Part shown: piece after piece, positions 8,226 to 15,337 of the stretch | How positions within the stretch are numbered: the first letter of the stretch is position 1 | Layout of the letters: the number at the start of each line of letters is the position of its first letter | Assembly: GCA_964485695.1 (NCBI GenBank) | Contig: CAZAKZ010000072.1 | Location: forward strand, 1 to 27,569 | Direction: 5' to 3' | Length of the DNA stretch: 27,569 nucleotides | Source: CAZAKZ01 sp964485695 | GTDB taxonomy: Bacteria; Planctomycetota; JAFGQW01 | Program-made: the position numbers and the translations under genes | The notes under the pieces: model-generated | The model's input: the letters and a program-made list of their open reading frames with translations, nothing else | What the model was told of the DNA's origin: nothing | Database searches by the model: none

Positions 8226-9403
8226 TTCAGTTTTTCCACTCCACCGAAATCGCGGTACGGGCTCAGCACCTCGAAGACCTCGCGGTCCTCGTGGTCCATG
8301 TTGTCCATGCCGTCCTGGATCAGCTTCACCAGGTAGGTAGCGAGGCCCGGGCCGAGCATGTAGCCCTGGCCGCACATGCCCACGGCCTGGACGAAGCCCT
8401 CGACCTCTTTCATCTTGCCCACGATGGGAGTGCCGTCGGGGCTCATGGGATAGAGGCCGCGCCAGGTGCGGCGTACCTTGATGTTCTTGAGCCTCGGCAT
8501 GATATCCACCATGCGCCGGGAGACCATGGGCAGGAACACGGAGGTCTCGCGCCGGTCCGTGCCCAGGATGGGCGGATCCGGGGTGATGCAGAAGATGACC
8601 TGCCCCGTGTGGTGCTGGTAGAAATAGAAGTTGGCGGACCCCTCCGTGGGCCGGATGTCCACGACCATGGGCTCCAGGAACCGGGCCACGGCCTCGGTGA
8701 CGCCCGCCTCGTGGGAGTCGGGGATGACAGGCGTGTCCAGCCCCACCAGGCGGGATATCTCGGTGGCGTGGGCCCCGGCGGTGTTGAGGACCATGGGCGC
8801 CCCGTACGTCCCCCGGTCCGTCTTCACGCCGAGGACTCTTCCATTTTCGACCGGAATGTCCGTCACCCGTTCCGTGAACCGGAAGGTGGCGCCGTGTTCC
8901 ACCGCGTGCCTGTAAAAGGCGTGCAGGCTCAACAGCGGCGAGGCGTTTCCGTCCTCGGGGGAAAGGGTGCCTCCGAGAAGGCCGTCGGGATTCAGGTCGG
9001 GCACCGCCTCCAGCAGGTTCTCCCGGTCCAGCCACTGGATGTTCAGGCCGTAGGCCTGCTGGACCTCCAGGAGCCCCTTCAGGATCTTCTCCTCGCGCTC
9101 CCGGTAGGCGGCAAACGTGTAGCCGCCCGTGTGCCACTCGATGTTATCTCCATGGGCCTCCTGCCAGGTGGAGAAGATCTCGATGCTTTTGAGTCCGATG
9201 CGGATCTTCGCGGGATCGGAATGGGTGGCGCGGATGCCGCCGATGGCGGCCTTGTTGGCGCCCTGGCCCACGCTTGCATACCGGTCGATGACCAGGGTCT
9301 TCAGACCGGCCCGACTCAGGAAACAGGCAGCAGGCGTGCCCACGCTTCCCGCGCCGATGACGATGACGTCGTAGTTTCCATTGTTTCCGTTGGCGCTCGC
9401 CAT
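8222..9403 (-). CDS. FAD-dependent amine/imino acid oxidoreductase (DAO family; beta subunit type)
   Basis: A 393-residue (about 43 kDa) member of the DAO/sarcosine oxidase beta family (PF01266 type). The FAD-binding GAGSVG (17-22) is followed by the acidic strand end VIDRYASVGQGAN. The C-terminal FAD/substrate region has RTWRGLYPMSPDGTPIVG and GMCGQGYMLGPGLA, typical of sarcosine, glycine or proline oxidases and of HcnC / octopine oxidase subunit B. The start is ATG 9403 with AGGAGGG about 10 bases upstream, inside the end of the preceding gene; the gap between the genes is 4 bases. Its partner is the fused Fe-S protein at 9408-11498. In archaeal dye-linked L-proline dehydrogenases a beta subunit of this size and family oxidises proline. 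Beside proline dehydrogenase and P5C dehydrogenase genes, proline or hydroxyproline is the likely substrate. D-amino acids, sarcosine or opines remain possible. Confidence 0.9.
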   Translation of the reverse strand: MASANGNNGNYDVIVIGAGSVGTPAACFLSRAGLKTLVIDRYASVGQGANKAAIGGIRATHSDPAKIRIGLKSIEIFSTWQEAHGDNIEWHTGGYTFAAYREREEKILKGLLEVQQAYGLNIQWLDRENLLEAVPDLNPDGLLGGTLSPEDGNASPLLSLHAFYRHAVEHGATFRFTERVTDIPVENGRVLGVKTDRGTYGAPMVLNTAGAHATEISRLVGLDTPVIPDSHEAGVTEAVARFLEPMVVDIRPTEGSANFYFYQHHTGQVIFCITPDPPILGTDRRETSVFLPMVSRRMVDIMPRLKNIKVRRTWRGLYPMSPDGTPIVGKMKEVEGFVQAVGMCGQGYMLGPGLATYLVKLIQDGMDNMDHEDREVFEVLSPYRDFGGVEKLK

Positions 9404-9407
9404 GGGC

Positions 9408-11498
9408 TCATCCCTCCTCTTCCGTGCCGCAGAAGACGCCGAGGGGAACCTCCACGAACAGGGGACGGTCCACGTTGTCCGTGACCTTGTCCAGGGGGAT
9501 GCCCTCCTGTCGGAAGAGGAACCGGATGATGCTGCCGCAGGTCTTGGCCCCGCAGGCGCCCATGCCGGACCGGGTGATGGTCTTCAGCTCGTTGACATCC
9601 CGGATGCCCTTGCGGATCAGTTCCCGGATCTCTCCGGCCGTGACCCGCTCGCATCGACACACGATGGTATCGTCCGTCAAGCGGTCCACGTACTTCTCCA
9701 TGGGTTCCGTCACGTCGGGCTCCTGCACCTGGATGCCGGCGATGCGCTTGGCGATGGCCCTGGGGGCGCGGGCCCGGATCAGCAGGGTGCGGTTCAGCTT
9801 CTTGGCGGCGCTCACCTTGAGGACCTCCACCCGGCCGAGGGATTTCCCCTCGATGTCGAGGACCGAGATCCGGTCGCCCTCCTTGATCCAGTCCTTGGGG
9901 AACTCGTGGGCCAGGGTGACGATGGGGTTTTCCGGATCCCGGCGGTAGTCCACGAGGGTGACGGCCAGGCCCGGGCAGATGGCCACGCACTGGGCGCAGC
10001 CCTTGCACGTATCGCCGGTGAACACGGGCCGGCCGCGGATGTCGGGCCCCACCACGATGGCCTTTTCCGGGCAGATCGAGGTGCAGGGGTCACAGGGGAT
10101 CTCCTGGCAGCAGTGGAACACGGGGGTCACGCCCTCCTCGGTTTCCGGAAGCGTCTCGGTCACGGTCTCGCCGGGTTTCGATTTCAGGATCGCCTCGGTG
10201 CGGGTCCACGCCTCGGGCACCTCGGGAACCTCCCGGCCGAGTTCCCGGGCGATCTCCAGGCCCTGGATCTTTCCCGAGAAGATGGCGGCCGAGGCCTCGG
10301 CGATCTCGGCGGCGTCACCCGCGGCAAAGGCTTTCATACCGAACTGCACGGCCTTGTGGTAGAACTCGTCCACGGGATCCAGACCCACGGCGATGAGGAG
10401 GGTGTCGCAGTCGAAGGACCGCTCCGTGCCGGGCACGGCGTTCCAGTTCTCGTCCACCGCGGCGATGGTCACCGATTCCACGTGGTCCTCGCCGTTGGCG
10501 CTCAGCACCGTGTGACGGGTGTAGATGGGCACCCCGAACCGCACCAGCTTGTCGGCGTGGACCTTGTAGCCGCCGCACTCGGCCAGGGCCTCCACGAGGC
10601 CCACCACCTGGATGCCCGCCTGGAGGGCGTGGTAGCCGGCGATGAGCCCCACGTTACCGCCCCCCACGATGAACAGCTTCTCGGCCGGACGCACCAGGTC
10701 CCGGTTCACCAGGGTCTGGAAGGCGCCCGCGCCGTAGACCCCGGGCAGGGTGTTGCCCCGGAAGGTGATGGACTTCTCCCGCGCCCCGGCGGCGACGAGG
10801 AGTGTCTCCGGCTTCACATTCACGTATTTTCGCCCCCCCACCACCACACCAACGCGTTGGTCGCTGAACACGGCCACGGCGTTGGTGTTCAACCAGCACT
10901 CCACCGAATCGCATTCCCGGACCTCCTCCTCCAGGAGCGTGGCGATATCCGTGCCGCGGGTGCCGGCGTGGCAGTCGGCGATGGAACCGAAGAACTTGTG
11001 GGTCTGGAGCACCAGCTTGCCACCCAGGCGGTCCTTGTCGTCCACCACCAGCACCTTGACGCCGATCCGGCCGAGCTCCGCGGCGGCGGCCAGTCCCGCG
11101 GGACCGCCGCCGACGATGAGGCAGTCGACCTCGATCTCCTCGATGTCCCGGAAGCCGGGAGTGGCCCCCACGGCCGGGAGATCCGGAAGGCCTTCCACCG
11201 GCTCCACCCGCATTCCGGGCGCCACCGGCACCATGCACGATTTCACGGGCAATCCGTCGGCCATGACCATGCACTGGGAGCACTGGCCGTTGGCGCAGTA
11301 GATGCCCTGGGGGCTTTTGTCCCGGGGATGGTGGCCGAAGACGTGGATGCCCGCGGCAAAGAGCGCCGTGGCAATGGTCTCGCCCTTCCGGGCCGTGAGC
11401 TCCTCGCCCTGCCAGGTGAAGGTGAGGTTCTCCCGGTCCTGCACCGGGAGGATCGGGTGCGACTGTATCCTGTGGCTCCGGATTTCGTTATCGCTCAT
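9408..11498 (-). CDS. Fused 2Fe-2S / FAD-NAD(P) / 2x4Fe-4S / BFD-like oxidoreductase, alpha subunit of an amine dehydrogenase
   Basis: A 696-residue protein that joins modules usually found as separate subunits. In order: an N-terminal HcnA-like [2Fe-2S] domain with C68, C73, C76 and C88; a pyridine-nucleotide-disulfide oxidoreductase fold with FAD motif GGGPAGLA (130-137) and a second dinucleotide motif GGGNVGL (279-285); the FAD-closing region FAAGDAAEIA (391-400); a ferredoxin-like region with C469, C472 and C476 plus a full CxxCxxCxxxCP cluster (C498, C501, C504, C508); and a C-terminal BFD-like [2Fe-2S] site CRC (614-616) with C649 and C654. The family includes hydrogen cyanide synthase HcnAB, octopine/nopaline oxidase A, D-hydroxyproline dehydrogenase and archaeal proline dehydrogenase alpha/gamma/delta. 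It should carry electrons from the FAD protein at 8222-9403 to an acceptor. The start is ATG 11498 with CTGGAG upstream. First gene of a three-gene operon. Confidence 0.92.
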   Translation of the reverse strand: MSDNEIRSHRIQSHPILPVQDRENLTFTWQGEELTARKGETIATALFAAGIHVFGHHPRDKSPQGIYCANGQCSQCMVMADGLPVKSCMVPVAPGMRVEPVEGLPDLPAVGATPGFRDIEEIEVDCLIVGGGPAGLAAAAELGRIGVKVLVVDDKDRLGGKLVLQTHKFFGSIADCHAGTRGTDIATLLEEEVRECDSVECWLNTNAVAVFSDQRVGVVVGGRKYVNVKPETLLVAAGAREKSITFRGNTLPGVYGAGAFQTLVNRDLVRPAEKLFIVGGGNVGLIAGYHALQAGIQVVGLVEALAECGGYKVHADKLVRFGVPIYTRHTVLSANGEDHVESVTIAAVDENWNAVPGTERSFDCDTLLIAVGLDPVDEFYHKAVQFGMKAFAAGDAAEIAEASAAIFSGKIQGLEIARELGREVPEVPEAWTRTEAILKSKPGETVTETLPETEEGVTPVFHCCQEIPCDPCTSICPEKAIVVGPDIRGRPVFTGDTCKGCAQCVAICPGLAVTLVDYRRDPENPIVTLAHEFPKDWIKEGDRISVLDIEGKSLGRVEVLKVSAAKKLNRTLLIRARAPRAIAKRIAGIQVQEPDVTEPMEKYVDRLTDDTIVCRCERVTAGEIRELIRKGIRDVNELKTITRSGMGACGAKTCGSIIRFLFRQEGIPLDKVTDNVDRPLFVEVPLGVFCGTEEEG

Positions 11499-11545
11499 GC
11501 ACGTGGGCTCCAGATCCTGTACGTTTTGATTCGTCTTGTCGGTAA

Positions 11546-11574
11546 ACTATAGGGATCCGGGCCTGGTATTTCAA
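11546..11574 (-). promoter_or_regulatory. Strong sigma-70-like promoter of the amine dehydrogenase operon
   Basis: On the minus strand TTGAAA (11569-11574) is followed after exactly 17 bases by TATAGT (11546-11551). Both boxes match the consensus in 5 of 6 positions. Transcription would start near 11539, about 40 bases before the ATG at 11498. It drives the three genes down to 6873. Confidence 0.6.
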
Positions 11575-11603
11575 CGTGTCACAAGGCTCGTTTCATCCAC
11601 CGG

Positions 11604-11627
11604 AAATGAGCGGAAACCTGCTCATTT
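11604..11627. promoter_or_regulatory. Inverted repeat operator candidate 1 (TGAGC-N8-GCTCA)
   Basis: AAATGAGC (11604-11611), an 8-base spacer, then GCTCATTT (11620-11627): perfect 8-base arms. The core TGAGC-N8-GCTCA recurs 51 bases away at 11658-11675. It sits about 75 bases upstream of the predicted start of the minus-strand operon, a position typical for an activator site or an upstream operator. Confidence 0.55.
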
Positions 11628-11657
11628 ATGGTTCATGAAGTTTTCATCGAGTAAAAA

Positions 11658-11675
11658 TGAGCGGGATATCGCTCA
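11658..11675. promoter_or_regulatory. Inverted repeat operator candidate 2 (TGAGC-N8-GCTCA)
   Basis: TGAGCG, 6 bases, CGCTCA: the same TGAGC-N8-GCTCA core as at 11607-11624, with the first two spacer bases (GG) also shared. The centre-to-centre distance of 51 bases is close to five helical turns, so dimers bound at both sites would lie on nearly the same face. It lies between the divergent proline operons and could serve both. The remainder of the 11499-11818 region holds the promoter, these two sites and the palindrome at 11730, and no gene. Confidence 0.55.
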
Positions 11676-11729
11676 AAAATCCTCAATGAAATTGGATGGG
11701 TCAATCTTCTCTGGCCCACACCCGGTGGC

Positions 11730-11745
11730 CGTGGTTTTAACCACG
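11730..11745. promoter_or_regulatory. 16-bp palindrome upstream of proline dehydrogenase
   Basis: CGTGGTT-TT-AACCACG, a perfect palindrome immediately before a TAATAA (11746-11751) that could be the -10 box of the plus-strand operon; no good -35 box is seen. Its sequence differs from the TGAGC sites, so a second regulator is possible. It is about 75 bases before the ATG at 11819. Confidence 0.4.
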
Positions 11746-11818
11746 TAATAAGATGCGCATCCCCCATTTTCTCTCGTTCTGTCGATGAGATTCGATCCTG
11801 GATGAACCGGAGAACTAC

Positions 11819-12670
11819 ATGAAGAAGGTGACGGCTCTGGCAAGACGCTTCGTGGCCGGCCTCACGGCCGAGGAGGCCTTGCCGTCGGTGAAGGCCCTGA
11901 ACGACCTGGGGATCCGTACCACCCTGACGGTGCTGGGCGAAAACGTCACGGCACGCGAGGAGGCGACCCGTGCCGTGGAGGAGGTCCTTCGTCTCCTCGA
12001 CCTCGTCCGGGACCGGGGCGTCGATTCCAACGTCTCCATCAAGCTCACCCAGATGGGGCTGGATATCGGGGAGGACTTCTGCCTCGAGAACGCCATGCGC
12101 GTCGTGGAGAAGGCGGCCGAGACCGAGAACTTCATCCGCCTCGACATGGAGGGCCCCAAGTACACCGCGGCCACCCTCGACGTGTTCAGGCGCATCTTCG
12201 CCGAGAGGAAAAACGTCGGCGTCGTGATCCAGGCCATGCTGCATCGGAGCGAGGCGGACGTCGCCGATCTCCTCGCCCTGGGAGCCCGCATGCGGCTGTG
12301 CAAGGGGGCGTACAAGGTACCCCCCTCCCTCGCGCACCGCTCGAAGAAGGACATTGCCCGGGCCTACACCGGCCTCCTGGAGAACCTCCTCGCCTCGGGC
12401 CTCTACCACGGCGTGGCCACCCACGACGAGGCCCTGATCCGGTGGACCCTCGACCACGTGGATGCGAAGAGCATCGATGCCCGGTCCTTCGAGTTCCAGA
12501 TGCTCTACGGCATGCGGCGAAAACGCCAGATTGACCTGGCCCGGCAGGGCTTCAACGTCCGGTGCTACGTGCCCTACGGCACCCACTGGTTCCCCTACTT
12601 TTCGCGTCGGCTCCGGGAGCGCAAGGAAAACATCTTCTTCGTGCTCAGGAACCTGTTCACGGATTCGTAG
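11819..12670 (+). CDS. Proline dehydrogenase, monofunctional (PRODH family)
   Basis: A 283-residue FAD-dependent (beta/alpha)8 barrel that oxidises L-proline to delta-1-pyrroline-5-carboxylate and passes electrons to the membrane quinone pool. Family motifs in order: TTLTVLGE (34-41), SIKLTQMGLD (73-82), RLDMEG (107-112), RLCKGAYK (159-166), ATHDE (200-204), FEFQMLYGMR (224-233), YVPYG (250-254) and the substrate-carboxylate arginines in FSRRLRER (261-268). It is slightly shorter than the Thermus/Deinococcus enzymes (about 300) because the N-terminal helices are reduced. The ATG at 11819 has CCGGAGAA upstream. The P5C dehydrogenase gene follows 148 bases downstream on the same strand. That gap holds a short palindrome around GCTATAGC (about 12730) but no clear terminator. 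It is divergent from the amine dehydrogenase operon. Confidence 0.95.
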   Translation: MKKVTALARRFVAGLTAEEALPSVKALNDLGIRTTLTVLGENVTAREEATRAVEEVLRLLDLVRDRGVDSNVSIKLTQMGLDIGEDFCLENAMRVVEKAAETENFIRLDMEGPKYTAATLDVFRRIFAERKNVGVVIQAMLHRSEADVADLLALGARMRLCKGAYKVPPSLAHRSKKDIARAYTGLLENLLASGLYHGVATHDEALIRWTLDHVDAKSIDARSFEFQMLYGMRRKRQIDLARQGFNVRCYVPYGTHWFPYFSRRLRERKENIFFVLRNLFTDS

Positions 12671-12818
12671 CCGTACGGTATCCTTCCCGTTCCACAGTCT
12701 GGCGTTCTGGCCCGGTGCGGAAGAAGTGCTATAGCTTCTCGTGATCGACACCCCATCGTCGGGGGTCCGGGCATTTCCCGACCGAATCCAGACCGAATCA
12801 ATCAATCATGGAGGAGAC

Positions 12819-14450
12819 ATGAGCCACGGAACCTACATGACGCCGATACCGCAAAACGAGCCCGTGCTGGGCTATGTGCCGGGGAGCCCGGAGCGCGCCT
12901 CGGTGAAGGCCAAGCTGGCGGAGATGGCCGCGGTCCAGATCGAAGTGCCGCTCATCATCGGCGGCAAGGAGGTCCGCACCGGGGACACCGCACCCATGAT
13001 CATGCCGCACGACCGGGAACACGTCCTCGGCATCTACCACAAGGCCACCAGCGAACACGTCAACCTGGCCATCGAGGCCGCGGGCAAGGCCAAGGCGGCA
13101 TGGGTGGAGATGCCCTGGGAGGACCGGGCCGCCATCTTCCTCAAGGCGGGCGAGCTCCTGGCCACCCGGTTCCGCGACGTTATAAACGCCGCCACCATGC
13201 TGAACCAGAGCAAGACCATCCACCAGGCCGAGATCGACGCGGCGTGCGAGCTCATCGATTTCTTCCGGTTCAACGTGGGCTACATGGAACAGCTCTACGC
13301 CGAGCAGCCCGACAGCCAGCCCGGTATGTGGAACCGTCTCGAGCACCGGCCCCTGGACGGCTTTGTCTTTGCCGTGACTCCGTTCAACTTCACCTCCATC
13401 GCGGGCAACCTGCCCAGCGCCCCGGCCATGCTGGGCAACACCGTGGTGTGGAAGCCGGCCAGCACTTCGGTGCTCAGCAACTACTACGTCATGAAGATGT
13501 TCCAGGAGGCGGGACTCCCGGACGGCGTCATCAACTTCGTGCCCGGCTCCGGCGCCCAGGTCGGGGACCCGGCCATGGCCCATGAAACGCTGGCCGGCAT
13601 CCACTTCACCGGCAGCACCGCCACCTTCCAGAGGATGTGGAAGCAGATCGGCGGCAACATCGCCGGCTACAAGCAGTATCCCCGCATCGTGGGCGAGACC
13701 GGGGGCAAGGACTTCGTGGTGGCCCACCCGTCGGCGGATCTCCAGGCCCTGGCCGTGGCCCTGGTCCGGGGCGCCTACGAGTACCAGGGTCAGAAGTGCT
13801 CCGCCGCCAGCCGGGCCTACATCCCGAAGAGCATCTGGCCGGAGCTCAAGGGTGTGCTCGAGGTCCTGCTGAACGACATCCAGATGGGCGACATCCAGGA
13901 CTTCAGTAAATTCATGGGCGCCGTCATCGACGCCGCCAGCTACGGCCAGCTCAAGGAAGCCATCGAAGAAGCCCGGGCCTCGAGCGATGCCGACGTGGTC
14001 CTCGGCGGCGAGTGCGACGACTCCAAGGGGTGGTTCATCCAGCCCACGGTCATCGAGGCCCTGCGACCGGACTACCGGACCATGAAGGACGAGCTCTTCG
14101 GACCGGTGCTGACCGTGTTCGTCTACGACGACGCCAAGTACGAAGAGGCCCTCGACCTCTGTGACACCACCAGCGACTACGCCCTCACCGGCGCCATCTT
14201 CGCCGAGGACCGCAGCGCCGTCATCACGGCCCTGAAGAAGCTCCGGTTCGCCGCCGGCAACTTTTACATCAATGACAAGCCCACGGGCGCTGTGGTCGGC
14301 CAGCAGCCCTTCGGCGGCTCCCGCGCTTCGGGCACCAACGACAAGGCCGGCAGCCTCCTCAACCTGCTCCGGTGGGTGTCCCCGCGCACCATCAAGGAGA
14401 CCTACACGCCGCCCCTGGAATATACCTACCCGTTCATGGACGAGGCCTGA
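12819..14450 (+). CDS. pruA: L-glutamate gamma-semialdehyde (delta-1-pyrroline-5-carboxylate) dehydrogenase
   Basis: A 543-residue NAD-dependent aldehyde dehydrogenase that converts P5C/glutamate semialdehyde to glutamate, the second step of proline breakdown. Length and N-terminus (ending EVPLIIGGKEV) match the long P5CDH group 1 type related to ALDH4A1 rather than short ALDHs. Active-site motifs: VTPFNFTSI with N190, WKPAS (211-215), FTGST (263-267), GETGGKDF with the general base E293, and YQGQKCSAASR with the catalytic Cys327. The C-terminus has GQQPFGGSRASGTNDKAG, which binds the glutamate product. The ATG at 12819 has GGAGGAG directly upstream. An in-frame extension to 12741 lacks family similarity. 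It is paired with proline dehydrogenase. The 24-bp inverted repeat just after the stop probably ends the transcript. Confidence 0.95.
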   Translation: MSHGTYMTPIPQNEPVLGYVPGSPERASVKAKLAEMAAVQIEVPLIIGGKEVRTGDTAPMIMPHDREHVLGIYHKATSEHVNLAIEAAGKAKAAWVEMPWEDRAAIFLKAGELLATRFRDVINAATMLNQSKTIHQAEIDAACELIDFFRFNVGYMEQLYAEQPDSQPGMWNRLEHRPLDGFVFAVTPFNFTSIAGNLPSAPAMLGNTVVWKPASTSVLSNYYVMKMFQEAGLPDGVINFVPGSGAQVGDPAMAHETLAGIHFTGSTATFQRMWKQIGGNIAGYKQYPRIVGETGGKDFVVAHPSADLQALAVALVRGAYEYQGQKCSAASRAYIPKSIWPELKGVLEVLLNDIQMGDIQDFSKFMGAVIDAASYGQLKEAIEEARASSDADVVLGGECDDSKGWFIQPTVIEALRPDYRTMKDELFGPVLTVFVYDDAKYEEALDLCDTTSDYALTGAIFAEDRSAVITALKKLRFAAGNFYINDKPTGAVVGQQPFGGSRASGTNDKAGSLLNLLRWVSPRTIKETYTPPLEYTYPFMDEA

Positions 14451-14474
14451 GGGAGACGCACGAAGCCGAGACGG

Positions 14475-14525
14475 TAACAGCCTGTGGATGAACCGGCCCG
14501 AGGCCGGTTCATCCACAGGCTGTTA
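14475..14525. terminator. 24-bp perfect inverted repeat between convergent pruA and terC
   Basis: Arms 14475-14498 and 14502-14525 are perfect reverse complements separated by the 3-base loop CGA. The hairpin lies 24 bases after the pruA stop and 17 bases before the terC stop, on opposite strands. It is a bidirectional terminator by position. There is no T-run on either side, so either it stops transcription by another route or it acts as an mRNA 3' end stabiliser. Its outer part contains GCCTGTGGAT, also found at two other gene ends in this window. Confidence 0.6.
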
Positions 14526-14542
14526 TCATTGCGATCAGCCGC

Positions 14543-15286
14543 CTACCCTGCGGACTTCTTCGCTTCCCCGTGCCCGTGGACCTTCATCACCCTGAGGTTG
14601 AGGAGCTCCACGACCAGGGAGAAGGCCATGGCGAAGTAGATGTATCCCTTCTCGATGTGCTTGCCGACGCCCTCGGCCACCAGCATGACGCCGATGAGCA
14701 GCAGGAAGGACAGGGCCAGCATCTTCAGGGTGGGATGCTTGTCGATGAAGGTGCTGACGGCGCGGGCGAACACCAGCATGATGATCACGGCCACGACGAT
14801 GGCCGCCACCATGACGGCCACGTGGCGGGCCATGCCCACGGCGGTGATGACCGAGTCCAGGGAGAAGACGATATCAAGGATCATGACCTGGAGGATGACG
14901 GAGGTGAAGGAGGCGGTCGCCCCACCGGCGCGGCCCTTGCCATCTGCGCCGGGCCCCTCGAGCTTCTCGTGGATCTCCAGGGTGGACTTGCCGATGAGGA
15001 AGAGGCCTCCGGCCAGCAGGATGAGGTCACGGGCCGACACGTCATGATTGAAGAGGGTGAACAACGGCGTGGTCAACCGCATGACCCAGGTGATGGAAAA
15101 GAGGAGCAGGATCCGCATGGCCATGGCCAGGATAAGGCCGATGCGCCGGGCGCGTTCTTGCAGCTCGGGCTTCACCTTCTGGACCAGGATCGCGATGAAG
15201 ACGATGTTGTCGATGCCCAGCACGATTTCCAGGGCGGTGAGGGTCAGGAAGGCGATGCAGTTTTCGGCGCTGAAGAGTTCGGCCAC
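14543..15286 (-). CDS. TerC family integral membrane protein
   Basis: About 247 residues with some seven hydrophobic segments. The TerC hallmarks are ALEIVLGIDNIVFI near the N-terminus and DIVFSLDSVITAVGM in the middle, each placing acidic residues inside a membrane helix. Members are linked to tellurite resistance, manganese or other metal efflux, and metalation of exported proteins; the ion here is unknown. The start chosen is GTG 15286, because AGGAGG lies 8 bases upstream and the protein then begins VAELFSAENC as in other family members. An in-frame GTG at 15313 would add nine residues that overlap the ribosome-binding site. A soluble Gly/Ala-rich loop (KLEGPGADGKGRAGG) splits helices 3 and 4. 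Same strand as lpxA, 51 bases downstream of it. Confidence 0.9.
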   Translation of the reverse strand: MAELFSAENCIAFLTLTALEIVLGIDNIVFIAILVQKVKPELQERARRIGLILAMAMRILLLFSITWVMRLTTPLFTLFNHDVSARDLILLAGGLFLIGKSTLEIHEKLEGPGADGKGRAGGATASFTSVILQVMILDIVFSLDSVITAVGMARHVAVMVAAIVVAVIIMLVFARAVSTFIDKHPTLKMLALSFLLLIGVMLVAEGVGKHIEKGYIYFAMAFSLVVELLNLRVMKVHGHGEAKKSAG

Positions 15287-15337
15287 GTGGAGCACCTCCT
15301 GTTCATGATCCACACGGTATGCGACAGAGGAAGGCGG

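Noticed and set aside
8226..9137. N-terminal extension of the hydrolase-like gene
   Set aside because: The extra 304 residues overlap the flavoprotein gene in another frame and have shadow composition; GTG 8225 in the GTGA overlap is a natural start.
9381..11552. 723-codon open frame on the plus strand opposite the Fe-S/FAD gene
   Set aside because: It is the antisense shadow of a well-recognised gene in high-GC DNA; its translation is rich in His, Gly, Asp and Val with no domain.
11711..11730. Sigma-54 promoter before proline dehydrogenase
   Set aside because: A TGG is present but the GC at the right distance is missing, so the -24/-12 pattern fails.
12798..14516. 572-codon open frame on the minus strand opposite pruA
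   Set aside because: Antisense shadow; pruA has every active-site motif.
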